Positions 44,832-55,239 of a DNA stretch of 64,000 nucleotides are shown piece by piece. The position numbers and the translations under genes were made by a program. The stretch comes from Hypericibacter sp963696655 (lineage in GTDB: Bacteria > Pseudomonadota > Alphaproteobacteria > Dongiales > Dongiaceae), in assembly GCA_963696655.1 (NCBI GenBank), contig CAVOLB010000089.1, positions 5,266 to 69,265 of the forward strand, written 5' to 3'. The notes beneath the pieces were generated by a model. It saw only the letters and a program-made list of their open reading frames with translations. It did not search any database and had not been told where the DNA came from. Position 1 is the stretch's first letter; each line of letters opens with the position of its first letter.

Positions 44832-46598
44832 TTACACCAGCACCATGCCTTCTTCGGAGACCGGCTTCGCATGATCGTCGGGGCCGAGCAGCATCTCGTT
44901 ATGCGCGGCACCCGAGGGGATCATCGGGAAGCAGTTCTCGGTCTGATCGATGCGGCAATCGACCACGACGGTGCGCCGGGTCTTGATCATCTCGGCGATG
45001 GCGCCGTCGAGGTCGGAGGGCTTCTCGATCAGCATGCCCACGCCGCCGAAGGCGTCGGCGAGCTTGACGAAATCGGGCAGCGAATCCGTGTAGCTCTCGG
45101 AATAGCGACCGCCATGCAGCAGCTCCTGCCATTGCCGCACCATGCCCATCCACTGGTTGTTCATGATGAAGATCTTGACCGGCAGCTTGTATTGGCAGGC
45201 GGTGGAAAGCTCCTGGATGTTCATCAGGATCGAGGCCTCGCCGGCCACGTCGATGACGAGCGCATCGGGATGCGCGATCTGCACGCCGATCGCGGCCGGC
45301 AGGCCATAGCCCATCGTGCCGAGGCCGCCCGAGGTCAGCCAGCGATTGGGCTGCTCGAACTTCAGGAACTGGGCCGCCCACATCTGATGCTGACCGACCT
45401 CGGTCGTGATGTAGACGTCCTTGTCCTTGATCGCGGCATAGAGTCGCTGCAGCGCATATTGCGGCTTGATGATGCTGTCGGAGTTCTTGAAGCGCAGGCA
45501 GTTACGGCCGCGCCACTCCTCGATCTGCTTCCACCAGGCGGCCAGCGCCTTGGTGTCGGGCTGGACCTGCTTGGCCTTCCAGACCTTGATCATGTCCTCG
45601 AGCACATGGCCGACATCGCCGACGATCGGCACGTCCACGCGGACGTTCTTGTTGATCGAGGAGGGATCGATGTCGATATGGATCTTCTTCGAGTGGGGCG
45701 CGAAGGCGCTGACCTTGCCGGTCACCCGGTCGTCGAAGCGGGCGCCGACCGCGACCATCACGTCGCATTCATGCATCGCCCAATTGGCCTCGTACATGCC
45801 GTGCATGCCGAGCATCCCCAGGAACTGCGGATCGGAGGCCGGGAAGGCGCCCAGCCCCATCAGCGTCAGCGTGCAGGGAAAGCCGGTCATCTTCACGAAC
45901 TGCTTCAGCAGCTGCGAGGCACCGGGGCCGGAGTTGATCACGCCGCCGCCGCAATAGAAGAGCGGCTTCTTGGCCTTGGCCAGGAGCTCGACCGCGGCCT
46001 CGATCTGGCGGGCGTCGCCCTTCACCGGCGGGTTGTAGCTGCGATGCTTGCGCGCGGACGCCGCCGGCGCGCCGGCATAGGTCGTCTTGGTCTGCAGCAC
46101 GTCCTTGGGCAGGTCGATCACGACCGGGCCCGGACGGCCGCTGCGCGCGACATGGAAGGCTTCATGCACCACACGGCCCAGATCGGCCACGTTCTTCACC
46201 AGGTAGTTATGCTTGGTGCAGGGCCGGGTGATGCCGGTGGTGTCGGCTTCCTGGAACGCGTCATTGCCGATCAGATGGGTCGGGACCTGACCGGTCAGGC
46301 AGACGATCGGAATCGAATCCATCAGCGCGTCGGTCAGGCCGGTCACCGCATTGGTGGCGCCGGGACCCGAGGTCACCAGCACGACGCCGACCTTGCCGGT
46401 CGAGCGCGCATAGCCTTCGGCCGCATGCACGGCCGCCTGCTCGTGACGCACGAGAATGTGGCGCAGCGCGTTCTGCTTGAAGAGCTCGTCATAGATCGGA
46501 AGGACCGCGCCGCCGGGATAGCCGAATACGACGTCCACACCCTGGTCCAAAAGGGCCCGGATGAGGACAGACGCACCGATCATCTCCTGCGCAGACAT
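44832..46598 (-). CDS. ilvB: Acetolactate synthase, catalytic large subunit
   Basis: A 588-residue thiamine-diphosphate enzyme that makes acetolactate from two pyruvates. It has the catalytic Glu in RHEQAAVHAAEGYARS, the FAD-associated central domain, and the ThDP/Mg motif starting at GDVAGEASILMNIQELSTA-like sequence (here DVAGEASILMNIQE) through IFIMNNQWMG. I start at ATG 46598 with AGGA nine bases upstream. A well-formed promoter lies 125-153 bases upstream, just after miaA, so it can be transcribed independently of miaA. Confidence 0.95.
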   Translation of the reverse strand: MSAQEMIGASVLIRALLDQGVDVVFGYPGGAVLPIYDELFKQNALRHILVRHEQAAVHAAEGYARSTGKVGVVLVTSGPGATNAVTGLTDALMDSIPIVCLTGQVPTHLIGNDAFQEADTTGITRPCTKHNYLVKNVADLGRVVHEAFHVARSGRPGPVVIDLPKDVLQTKTTYAGAPAASARKHRSYNPPVKGDARQIEAAVELLAKAKKPLFYCGGGVINSGPGASQLLKQFVKMTGFPCTLTLMGLGAFPASDPQFLGMLGMHGMYEANWAMHECDVMVAVGARFDDRVTGKVSAFAPHSKKIHIDIDPSSINKNVRVDVPIVGDVGHVLEDMIKVWKAKQVQPDTKALAAWWKQIEEWRGRNCLRFKNSDSIIKPQYALQRLYAAIKDKDVYITTEVGQHQMWAAQFLKFEQPNRWLTSGGLGTMGYGLPAAIGVQIAHPDALVIDVAGEASILMNIQELSTACQYKLPVKIFIMNNQWMGMVRQWQELLHGGRYSESYTDSLPDFVKLADAFGGVGMLIEKPSDLDGAIAEMIKTRRTVVVDCRIDQTENCFPMIPSGAAHNEMLLGPDDHAKPVSEEGMVLV

Positions 46599-46722
46599 TT
46601 TCGCTGATCCTTTCGTTCTCAAAATTCGGAAGCCGGTTCAAGGGCTCCGCCGGTTTCGCGCGGCCGATTTACGGGCGCAAAACACCGTCCCGCACGGACC
46701 TTTCCGGCCGGCAAGGAGCCCG

Positions 46723-46751
46723 AAACTAGTGATTTGCTGCAATGCGGTCAA
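46723..46751 (-). promoter_or_regulatory. Sigma-70 promoter for ilvBN(C)
   Basis: On the minus strand TTGACC (46751-46746), a 17-base spacer and TAGTTT (46728-46723) form a good housekeeping promoter. It starts three bases after the miaA stop and would give an ilvB leader of roughly 115-120 bases. No clear leader peptide with Val/Leu/Ile runs is seen in that leader. Confidence 0.55.
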
Positions 46752-46754
46752 CAG

Positions 46755-47774
46755 CTATTGGCAAATCTTCGAAAAGAAATTGCGAAAGAATCTTTCCAAA
46801 AATTGCGCGTCGGCAAAATCCGGTTCCAGCGGATCGGCCTCGATCCGGGCCGCTTCCGGCAGCCGGTGGCGAAACCAGGTGTATTGCCGCTTGGCATAGC
46901 GCCGGGTGGCCTGCTGGCCGGCCGCGACGGCCGTTTCCAGGGTGCAGGTTCCGGCCAGATGAGCCCCCAGCTCGGCGACGCCGATCGCCTTCATGGCGGG
47001 GAGGGCGGGATCGAGCTTCAACGCCAGGAGGGCCCTCACCTCCTCGAGCGCTCCCGCCGCCACCATGCGGGCGAAGCGGCGATCGCAGGCGGCATAGAGC
47101 GCGGCGCGCGGCGGCATCAGGAGATAGGTTTCGAAGGCCAGATCCGGCGGCGGCTCCCGGCCGCTCTCCGCCTGCCAGACCGACAGCGGCTTGCCGGTCG
47201 CCTCGAAGAGCTCGAGGGCGCGCAAGATGCGCTGGCGGTCGGTCGGCTCGAGCCGCGCGGCCGTCGCGGGGTCGCAAGCTTCGAGGGCCTTGAACAGCGA
47301 CGCCACGCCGTCCGGCGCCCTCATCCGCGCCTGCAGGCCGGTGCGGATCGCCTCCGGGATCGGCGGCAGATCGGCGATGCCGCGCATCAGGGATTCGAGA
47401 TAGAGCCCGGTGCCGCCGACCAGGATCGGCAGGCGGCCCTCCGCCCGGGTGGCGGCGATGGCATCGAGCGCCAGCTCGCGCCAGCGTCCCGCCGAGCAGG
47501 GCTCGCTCGCCGGCAGGACGCCGAAGAGACGATGGCGCGCGCGCGCCATCTCCGCCTCGGTCGGACGCGCCGACAAGAGCGACAGCTCGCGATAGAGCTG
47601 CATGCTGTCGGCATTGATGATCGTGCCATTGAGGCGCTGCGCCAGCGCCATGGCCAGCGCCGACTTCCCGCTCGCCGTGGGGCCGGCGATGACCAGGACA
47701 TTCGCGTTCTGATCCCCTCCCCCGTTCCGGGGGAGGGTCAGGGAGGGGGAAGATGCTGACGGTGCAGGAGTCAT
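46755..47774 (-). CDS. miaA: tRNA dimethylallyltransferase
   Basis: A 339-residue enzyme that adds dimethylallyl to A37 of tRNAs reading UNN codons. P-loop GPTASGKSALAMALAQRL, then INADSMQLYREL with the tRNA-contact Asp, GGTGLYLESLMRGIADLPPIP, and the C-terminal RRYAKRQYTWFRH. The first about 24 residues (with PSLTLPRNGGG) are encoded by a copy of the double-hairpin repeat rather than by normal miaA sequence. No ATG, GTG or TTG lies between them and the P-loop, so the extension is probably translated. The ribosome site at 47774 is weak. Confidence 0.92.
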   Translation of the reverse strand: MTPAPSASSPSLTLPRNGGGDQNANVLVIAGPTASGKSALAMALAQRLNGTIINADSMQLYRELSLLSARPTEAEMARARHRLFGVLPASEPCSAGRWRELALDAIAATRAEGRLPILVGGTGLYLESLMRGIADLPPIPEAIRTGLQARMRAPDGVASLFKALEACDPATAARLEPTDRQRILRALELFEATGKPLSVWQAESGREPPPDLAFETYLLMPPRAALYAACDRRFARMVAAGALEEVRALLALKLDPALPAMKAIGVAELGAHLAGTCTLETAVAAGQQATRRYAKRQYTWFRHRLPEAARIEADPLEPDFADAQFLERFFRNFFSKICQ

Positions 47775-47848
47775 GAGCCTGGAAGCGTTCAGCCCTGATA
47801 GCGAGACCGCCCCCTCCCTAGCCCTCCCCCAAAAATGGGGGAGAGGAT
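47712..47848. repeat. Dispersed double-hairpin repeat, copy E (overlaps miaA start)
   Basis: First hairpin CCCTCCCCC-GTTCC-GGGGGAGGG near 47714-47737, an AGGGAGGGGG tract, about 50 bases of unrelated centre, a CCCCCTCCCT tract that can pair with it, then a second hairpin CCCTCCCCC-AAAAAT-GGGGGAGAGG. The left half is inside the miaA reading frame; the right half lies after degP (minus strand). It is more divergent from copies A-C than they are from each other. Confidence 0.65.
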
Positions 47849-47868
47849 AACGAGGAAGAGCCCGCTCC

Positions 47869-49416
47869 TCACCCCTTGTTGTCGATCCGCACCGCGACCC
47901 ATTGGAAGTCGCCGCCGCGATAGACCAGGAGCGTCACCACGCGATAGCCGTTGCCCTTGGCATCCTCGACGCGCTTCTTCACGTCGGCCGGGGTTTTGAC
48001 GGCCTTCTGGTCGACCTCGATGATGACGTCGCCTTCCTGCAGGCCCTTCTCGGCCGCGGGACCGTTGGCGTCGACCGAGCTCACCAGCACGCCGGCGACA
48101 TCGGGTTCCAGCTTGTACTGATCGCGCAGGGCCGCGGTCAGCTCGGTGACGACGAGACCCAGCAGATCCACCTTGCCGCTGTTGGCCGGCGCCGTGGGCG
48201 TCTTGGGCTGGGTCGATTCCGCCGAGGCCTGCTCGGTCTCTTCCTGCAGCTCGCCGACCTTGACCGACAGGGTCTTCTTCTCGCCCTGGCGCCAGACCAC
48301 GATCGAAACATCCTGATCGATCGGCGTCTCGGCCACGACGCGCGGCAGCTTGCGCATCTCGTCGATGGCGTGGCCGTTGAACTCGAGGATCACGTCGCCC
48401 TGCTTGATGCCCGCGGCGTCGGCGGGGCCGCCCGCCGTCACATTGGCGACGAGCGCCCCCTTCGGCGTCGGCAGGCGCAGGCCTTCGGCCAGCTCCGGGC
48501 TCACGCTCTGGATCCGCACGCCCAGCCAGCCGCGACGGGCATGGCCGAAATCCTTCAACTGCTCGATGACCGCGCGCGCGAGGTTCGAGGGAATGGCGAA
48601 GCCGATGCCGACGCTGCCGCCCGAGGGCGAATAGATCGCCGTGTTGATGCCGATGACTCCCCCGTCCATGTCGAACATGGGGCCGCCGGAATTGCCGCGA
48701 TTGATCGAGGCATCGGTCTGGATGAAGTCGTCATAGGGTCCGGCATTGATGTCGCGCTGGCGGGCCGAGACGATGCCGGCCGTGACCGAGCCGCCGAGGC
48801 CGAACGGATTGCCGATCGCGAGCACCCAGTCGCCGATCCGGGTCTTGTCGGAATCGCCCCAATGCACCGCGGGCAGCGGCGACTTCGGCTCGACCTTGAG
48901 CAGCGCCAGGTCGGTCTTGGTGTCGATGCCGATAATCTTGGCTTCGAGCTCGGTATCGTCATGGAGGCGGACGGTGATCTGGTCCGCGCCCTCGATGACA
49001 TGGTTGTTGGTGACGATATAGCCGCTGGGATCGATGATGAAGCCCGAGCCCAGCGAGGTCGCGCGGCGCGGCTCCGGCTGCTGGCCGTTCCCGCCGCCGC
49101 CATTGTCGCCATCGTCCCCGTTATCGCGGTTCTGCCGGTCGAAGAAGTCCTTGAACATCTCCTCCAGGTCCTGCTGCGAATTGCCGTCGTCCTTCAGGGT
49201 CTGGGTGGTCGAGACATTGACCACCGCCGGCAGCAGGGCTTCCGCCAGGTCGGCGAAGCTCTCGGGCGCCGAGCGCGCCGAGGCGGGCGCCGGGGACGCC
49301 GTCAACGCCAGCAGGGCGACGAAGGCCGCGGCGCCGGCCGAACGCAGGGCCGCGACGCACCAGGACGGCGTCGCGACGAGGGACCGCAGGGGAGCGAAAG
49401 CAGGGCGGAACGACAC
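47869..49416 (-). CDS. degP: DegP/HtrA-family periplasmic serine protease
   Basis: A 515-residue Do-type protease. The Sec signal is about residues 20-47. Catalytic triad: His139 in TNNHVIEG, Asp169 in TDLALLKV and Ser243 in RGNSGGPM. Two PDZ domains follow (about 300-390 and 415-510). An Asp/Asn/Gly-rich insert lies at 95-112 (DNGDDGDNGGGGNG). It degrades or refolds damaged envelope proteins. The GTG at 49416 is chosen for the GGAGG nine bases before it. It follows the hflKC-DUF2065 genes on the same strand, a known conserved association. Confidence 0.93.
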   Translation of the reverse strand: MSFRPAFAPLRSLVATPSWCVAALRSAGAAAFVALLALTASPAPASARSAPESFADLAEALLPAVVNVSTTQTLKDDGNSQQDLEEMFKDFFDRQNRDNGDDGDNGGGGNGQQPEPRRATSLGSGFIIDPSGYIVTNNHVIEGADQITVRLHDDTELEAKIIGIDTKTDLALLKVEPKSPLPAVHWGDSDKTRIGDWVLAIGNPFGLGGSVTAGIVSARQRDINAGPYDDFIQTDASINRGNSGGPMFDMDGGVIGINTAIYSPSGGSVGIGFAIPSNLARAVIEQLKDFGHARRGWLGVRIQSVSPELAEGLRLPTPKGALVANVTAGGPADAAGIKQGDVILEFNGHAIDEMRKLPRVVAETPIDQDVSIVVWRQGEKKTLSVKVGELQEETEQASAESTQPKTPTAPANSGKVDLLGLVVTELTAALRDQYKLEPDVAGVLVSSVDANGPAAEKGLQEGDVIIEVDQKAVKTPADVKKRVEDAKGNGYRVVTLLVYRGGDFQWVAVRIDNKG

Positions 49417-49580
49417 GGGACTTGGACCTCCGAACGCAGGGGTCGACCGGCGGGCCGGCAATCGACCCGGTGGACGAATGGGGAACGAGATTAGGCGAAA
49501 TCGATGTCGCCCGGGTGAAATTTCCCGTGAGCGACCGCGACCTCTTTGTCGGCGGGAATGGTGGCGGAAGCGAGGCGGAT

Positions 49581-49766
49581 TCAGCCCCTCACCAGCCAGA
49601 CCAGCAACAAACCGAGGCCGGCAGCCACGAGCCCGGCGATCCGCTGCGTCGTCTCCGGAAGGACCGCCAGGGCCTCGGTAAAGCGGCGCAGCATGCCGGG
49701 AATGGCCGCCAGCGCGATGCCTTCGATCACCAGCAGCAATCCGAGCGACGTGGCGAGATCGCTCAT
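49581..49766 (-). CDS. DUF2065 (YjeT-like) small membrane protein
   Basis: A 61-residue protein with two hydrophobic helices joined by a short loop: LGLLLVIEGIALAAIPGMLRRF and TTQRIAGLVAAGLGLLLVWLVRG. This matches DUF2065, typically encoded between hflC and a protease gene, as here. Function is unknown; location suggests a link to the HflKC complex. Confidence 0.85.
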   Translation of the reverse strand: MSDLATSLGLLLVIEGIALAAIPGMLRRFTEALAVLPETTQRIAGLVAAGLGLLLVWLVRG

Positions 49767-49839
49767 CGCAGCCTCGCCGCCGCGAGGCTGGCCGGGGGCC
49801 CCGAAGCGGAGCCTCTCGACCGCGCCATCGCGGCAAGGC

Positions 49840-50730
49840 TCACGGTGCGGGCGGTGGGCTGGCGCCCCCCTGCTCGCTGCCGAAGAAGCGGAAGAAATCG
49901 CCCGTCGGCGGGCCGATATAGGTGGTGTTGGCGCCGTCGAGGCCCTGGGTCAATGCCTGCATCGACCGGTAGAAGTCGAAGAAGGCCGGATCCTTGCCAT
50001 AGGCGTCGTTATAGATCCGGGTCGCCTCGCCATCGCCCTCGCCGCGCAAGACCTCGGCCTGACGGCGAGCATCGGCGAGAATCACCACCTGCTGCTTGTC
50101 GGCCTCGGCCTTGATCTTCTGGCCGTCGCGCTGGCCTTCCGCGCGCAAACGGCGGGCCTCCTGCTCGCGCTGCGTCTGCATGCGCCGGAAAATCGCCTGA
50201 CTGTTCTCCTCGGGCAGATCGACGCGCTTCATGCGGACGTCCACGACATTGACGCCGTAGATCAGCGCCGCCTGGTTCACCGCCTCGGTGATCGAGCGCA
50301 TGAACTGGGCGCGCCGCGCGGTCAGCATTTCCGACATCGGCACCTTGCCGATCTCGCCGCGCAGGTTCGAATTGATGATCGGTCCGACGCGGCCGCGCAG
50401 GCCGCCTTCGTCGCGCACCACCTGATAGAATTTCAGCGGATCGACGATGATGTATTTGGCATAGGCCTCGACCACCACCTGCTTCTGGTCGTTGGTCGGC
50501 ATTTCGGCCGGGGCCAGGTCGAGATTGAGCAGCCGCTTCTCGAAATAGATCACGTTCTGGATGAAGGGCATCTTGAAATGCAGCCCCGGCTCGCTGATCG
50601 CCTGGCGCGGCTGGCCGAACTGCAGCACGAGGGCCTGCTGCCACTGATTGACGGTGAACGTCGATGAGAGCAGCACCACGACGGCGATGACCGCCAGGAT
50701 GACGACCGCGACGAAGGAGGTGCGGTTCAT
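49840..50730 (-). CDS. hflC: FtsH-modulating membrane protein HflC
   Basis: A 296-residue SPFH-domain protein with one N-terminal membrane span (about 6-24, VAVVILAVIAVVVLLSSTF). The SPFH core includes VNQWQQALVLQFGQP, KRLLNLDLAPAEMPT and INSNLRGEIGKVPM. A charged coiled-coil follows (REQEARRLRAEGQRDGQKIK). With HflK it forms a large periplasmic-facing assembly that restrains the FtsH protease. It overlaps hflK by 4 bases. Confidence 0.94.
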   Translation of the reverse strand: MNRTSFVAVVILAVIAVVVLLSSTFTVNQWQQALVLQFGQPRQAISEPGLHFKMPFIQNVIYFEKRLLNLDLAPAEMPTNDQKQVVVEAYAKYIIVDPLKFYQVVRDEGGLRGRVGPIINSNLRGEIGKVPMSEMLTARRAQFMRSITEAVNQAALIYGVNVVDVRMKRVDLPEENSQAIFRRMQTQREQEARRLRAEGQRDGQKIKAEADKQQVVILADARRQAEVLRGEGDGEATRIYNDAYGKDPAFFDFYRSMQALTQGLDGANTTYIGPPTGDFFRFFGSEQGGASPPPAP

Positions 50731-51881
50731 TGCGAGGCTCCCTGCGTGCCGGACGTCGCGTCGCTGTTGTTGGGCGGCATGCCGGTGTTCACCGCCGGCT
50801 TGGTCTGCAGCTTCATCAGCTCGTTGAGCGAGAGATAGGGCAAGGCCCCGCCGGCGCCGGGCGCGCCGGAAACCAGCACCTTGTTCATGCCCCGCATGAT
50901 GTCTTCCATCGTCTCGAGATAGATGCGGCGCTCGGTCAGGACCTTGTTCTTGGCATATTCGTCATAGACCGAGATGAAGCGCTGCGCGTCGCCGGTGGCG
51001 ATCGCGATCTTCTCGGCACGATAGGCTTCGCCGGCCTTGATCACCTGCTGCGCCTGACCTTCGGCGCGCTGGGTGATCTCGTTGAAGTAGGCCTGCGCCT
51101 CGTTGACCGAGCGCTCCTTGTCGGCGCGCGCCGCCTGCACGTCGCGGAAGGACTCGATCACCGCATCGGGCGGATCGACCTTCAAAAGCTGCAGGCTGGT
51201 GATGATGATGCCCGAATTGTAGCTGTCGAGCGTGTGCTGGATCAGCTCCTGGGTGCGCGATTCGACCTCGGCGCGGCCCTTGGTGCGGGTCAATTCGAAA
51301 TCGGACTGTCCGATGATCTCGCGCATGCCGGCTTCGGATACCGCCTTCACCGTCTCCTCGGGGTCGAGGACGCTGAAGAGATATTTGCCGGCATCGCCGA
51401 TCTTCCACAGCACCACGAACTGGATGTCGATGATGTTCTCGTCGCCGGTGAGCATCAGGCTCTCGGCCGGGATGTCGCGGGTGCTGGTGCCGTCGGCCGC
51501 CGAGCGGAAGCCGATCTCGACGCGGTTCTCGAAATCCACCATCGGGGTTTCGACCGAGCCGATCGGCGCCGGAAGGTTGTAATTGAGGCCGGGGCCGGTG
51601 GTGGCGACCCACTTGCCGAAGATCATGGCGACGCCCTGCTCGTTGGCGTCGACGCGATAGAAGCCGCTGGCCAGCCACAGGGCCAAGGCCGCGAGCGCGA
51701 TGAAGACCAGGCCGCGCCGTCCGCCCATGCCGCCCGGCAACCAGCCCTTGAGCCGGTCTTGCCCTCGGCGCAACATCTCCTCGATATCGTTCGGTCGTTG
51801 ACCGCCGCCCGAGGGACCACGCCCCCACGGACCCTGGCCGCCGCCCCAAGGACCGCCGCCTCCTTGATTCTGCCACGGCAT
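50727..51881 (-). CDS. hflK: FtsH-modulating membrane protein HflK
   Basis: A 384-residue protein with the usual Gly/Trp/Gln-rich cytoplasmic head (MPWQNQGGGGPWGGGQG), one membrane span near 58-75 and the SPFH domain (VDANEQGVAMIFGKWVATT, NIIDIQFVVLWKIGDA). The coiled-coil segment carries AARADKERSVNEAQAYFNE. It pairs with HflC. The ATG at 51881 has GGAAG seven bases before it. It is first in the long minus-strand run and divergent from mrp. Confidence 0.94.
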   Translation of the reverse strand: MPWQNQGGGGPWGGGQGPWGRGPSGGGQRPNDIEEMLRRGQDRLKGWLPGGMGGRRGLVFIALAALALWLASGFYRVDANEQGVAMIFGKWVATTGPGLNYNLPAPIGSVETPMVDFENRVEIGFRSAADGTSTRDIPAESLMLTGDENIIDIQFVVLWKIGDAGKYLFSVLDPEETVKAVSEAGMREIIGQSDFELTRTKGRAEVESRTQELIQHTLDSYNSGIIITSLQLLKVDPPDAVIESFRDVQAARADKERSVNEAQAYFNEITQRAEGQAQQVIKAGEAYRAEKIAIATGDAQRFISVYDEYAKNKVLTERRIYLETMEDIMRGMNKVLVSGAPGAGGALPYLSLNELMKLQTKPAVNTGMPPNNSDATSGTQGASQ

Positions 51882-52028
51882 ATCAAGCTTCCCTGTGTAG
51901 TGGATCGATTTAACGGCGCCGGCTTTCCCGGGACGGTCCGACGCCTTATATGACAGCCGGTTGCCATGGGCAACCGGCGCACGCCCCCGCCTTCGGCCAT
52001 ATTGTGATCCCATTGGAGTTGTTCAAGC

Positions 52029-53174
<1,146 letters not shown>

Positions 53175-53214
53175 GGGGAGGTCAGCGAGTTTTAGGGAGA
53201 GGTCGGCGAGTTAT

Positions 53215-53320
53215 TGTCTCCTCCCCCGTCTTCGGGGGAGGACTAAGGAGGGGGCTGCTCGCTATCTGAAATCGCGTCTTCCCCCTTCCTAACCTTCCCC
53301 CGTTCCGGGGGAAGGGACAG
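53215..53320. repeat. Dispersed double-hairpin repeat, copy C
   Basis: Nearly the same sequence as copy B over its length: CTCCTCCCCCG-loop-CGGGGGAGGAC, AAGGAGGGGGCTGCTCG, a changed core (CTATCTGAAATCGCG), and the identical CTTCCCCCTTCCTAACC and second hairpin ending GGACAG. It fills the convergent gap between mrp and the PPOX gene, again a terminator-like place. A short tandem GGTC(A/G)GCGAGTT lies just upstream. Confidence 0.75.
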
Positions 53321-53335
53321 AGCGAGATACGTCGC

Positions 53336-54016
53336 TCAATACAAATTCGTGCGGTAATCCTCCTCGACCTCGCACTCATAGGCCGTGACCAGGGCGTCGT
53401 CGACCTTCGGCGGCTGGCGCGTCTCGGCTTCCGCGATCTGCTCCATGATCATGCGCACCAGGCTGGGCATGGTCTTGCGATCGACCTGCGCGCTCGGATC
53501 CCAGAGCCGCGAGCGCTTGAAAGCCTTGGCGCAGTGGAGGAAGGCCTCCTCGACCGCGACCTTGATCGCGACCTTGGGTTCCTTGTTGTTGACCGCCATG
53601 CCGCTCAGCAGCGCCGGATCGCGCGTCAGCACCGCCTTGCCGTTGACCCGCAGCGTGTCCTCGAAGCCCGGGATGAGGAAGATCATCCCCACCCGCGGGT
53701 TGCCGACGATGTTGCTCAGGCTGTCGAGCCGGTTGTTGCCCGGCCGGTCGGGGATCGCCAGCGTGCGGTCGTCGAGGATCTGGACGAAACCCGGCTGATC
53801 GCCGCGCGGCGAGACGTCGGCGCGGCCATCGGCACCGAAGGTGCCGAGGCAGAGGAAGGGCGAGAGGCCGATGAAGTTGCGGCAATGGCGATCCAGGAAC
53901 GGGATCGATTTGCGCGCGGCACCGCCATCGACCTCGCCGAAGAGGGCGCGCAGGCCCGCCTGGTCGCGGATCTGCCAGGGATCATCGCCCGGCGACAGGC
54001 GGGAATCGTCCGACAT
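53336..54016 (-). CDS. Pyridoxamine-5'-phosphate-oxidase-like FMN protein
   Basis: A 226-residue protein of the split-barrel flavin-binding fold, closest to the MSMEG_1061-type PPOX family. Key pieces: FIGLSPFLCLGTFGADGRADVSPRGDQPGFVQILDD, NRLDSLSNIVGNPRVGMIFLIPG and LRVNGKAVLTRDP. Such proteins bind FMN or F420-like cofactors; the substrate is unknown. It converges with mrp; a repeat lies between them. Confidence 0.82.
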   Translation of the reverse strand: MSDDSRLSPGDDPWQIRDQAGLRALFGEVDGGAARKSIPFLDRHCRNFIGLSPFLCLGTFGADGRADVSPRGDQPGFVQILDDRTLAIPDRPGNNRLDSLSNIVGNPRVGMIFLIPGFEDTLRVNGKAVLTRDPALLSGMAVNNKEPKVAIKVAVEEAFLHCAKAFKRSRLWDPSAQVDRKTMPSLVRMIMEQIAEAETRQPPKVDDALVTAYECEVEEDYRTNLY

Positions 54017-54084
54017 GAGGGTCGCTCCTTCTCGATGTCGCGACGTCGGCAGCAGGGCCGCGTCTCGCGGGGGTTGTCAGGCCG

Positions 54085-55026
54085 TCAGGGTTCCTTCCGG
54101 GCCAGCTCAGCCTGAAGCTCGGCCCATTCGCGTTTTCCCAGCCCGCTATTCTCGGCGGTGACGGTCTCCCCCGCCAGCATCCGCTTGACCGCGGCCATGG
54201 CGGCCGCCGACAGCGTCACGGCATGGAGCCGGTGCTGGAGGAAGGCCTCATGCGTGATGGGCAGCCACTTCGCCACCACATCCAGCATCCGCTCGGCATA
54301 GACCCGAATCTCGTACTGCGCATGCGGATCGGCGCGCAGCGACAGGAAATGCAGCAGGTTGTGGAGATCGGTCTTCCAGTACCATTGCGTATAGAAATTG
54401 AGCGAGAGGTTCATCCGCGCCAGCTCGCGCGCGAGGCCCTGGCGGCTCTCGTCGGGGCGGCTGCCATCCTCGCGCTCGTTCAGCATCTCCTCGTAATGGG
54501 CATAGGACCGCGCTGCATCCTCGCGCAGCAGCGTGAGCACGCGCTCTGCCTCGGCGCCATCGAGCACGTCCCCCCGCCCCTGGCGATTGGCGACCGACTG
54601 GGCCGCGAGCTGCTCTGGCGCCGGGATGTAGAACTCGTTGTCGAGCACCGAATAGCGCGCGGAATATTCGTTCACATTGGCGGTGCGGTGCCGGATCCAT
54701 TGCCGCGCCACGAAGATCGGCAGCTTGACGTGGAACTTGATCTCGCACATCTCGAACGGGGTCGAGTGGCGGTGGCGCAGCAGATAGTGGATCAGCCCGC
54801 GATCCTCGCTGACCTTCTTGGTGCCGCGGCCATAGGAGACGCGCGCCGCCTGAACCACGGCGGCATCGTCGCCCATATAGTCGATGACGCGGACGAAGCC
54901 GCGATCGAGCACCGGCAGGGCCTGATAGAGGATCTCCTCGAGGGCCGGCACGGTCGGGCGCCGGGTGGTGGCGCTGGCACTGCGCTGGGCGTCGATTTCG
55001 GCTTGCTGTTGGGGCGTAAGCGCCAT
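54085..55026 (-). CDS. thyX: FAD-dependent thymidylate synthase ThyX
   Basis: A 313-residue flavin enzyme that methylates dUMP to dTMP using methylenetetrahydrofolate and NADPH. The signature RHRTANVNEYSARY is at residues 112-125. Other family parts are YLLRHRHSTPFEMCEIKFHVKLP and SLNFYTQWYWKTDLHNLLHFLSLR. It replaces ThyA, usual in many alphaproteobacteria. The ATG at 55026 begins MALTPQQQAEID. It is divergent from ssrA, 200 bases away. Confidence 0.95.
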   Translation of the reverse strand: MALTPQQQAEIDAQRSASATTRRPTVPALEEILYQALPVLDRGFVRVIDYMGDDAAVVQAARVSYGRGTKKVSEDRGLIHYLLRHRHSTPFEMCEIKFHVKLPIFVARQWIRHRTANVNEYSARYSVLDNEFYIPAPEQLAAQSVANRQGRGDVLDGAEAERVLTLLREDAARSYAHYEEMLNEREDGSRPDESRQGLARELARMNLSLNFYTQWYWKTDLHNLLHFLSLRADPHAQYEIRVYAERMLDVVAKWLPITHEAFLQHRLHAVTLSAAAMAAVKRMLAGETVTAENSGLGKREWAELQAELARKEP

Positions 55027-55204
55027 GGCGGTGGGCTGGGTCCTGTTTCGCGAATCTTGCGGCCCAAGGGACGGGCCGCTGGCGGAGGCAATCTAACCGC
55101 TCGATGCGATGCCGGCCACAAGCGGCGGCGGGGCCCAGGCAAATCCTGGCTCGCGCTTCGGAAAACCCAGCGAATCGAGACGGTTCCAGCCCGATAAGCA
55201 ACCC

Positions 55205-55233
55205 TTCCGATTCGCCCTCGCGCACCCTATATT
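55205..55233 (+). promoter_or_regulatory. Probable ssrA promoter
   Basis: TATATT at 55228-55233 is a good -10, with TTCCGA at 55205-55210 as a weak -35 and a 17-base spacer. The predicted start is near 55240, right at the beginning of the tmRNA acceptor part. Confidence 0.45.
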
Positions 55234-55239
55234 GAGGGT

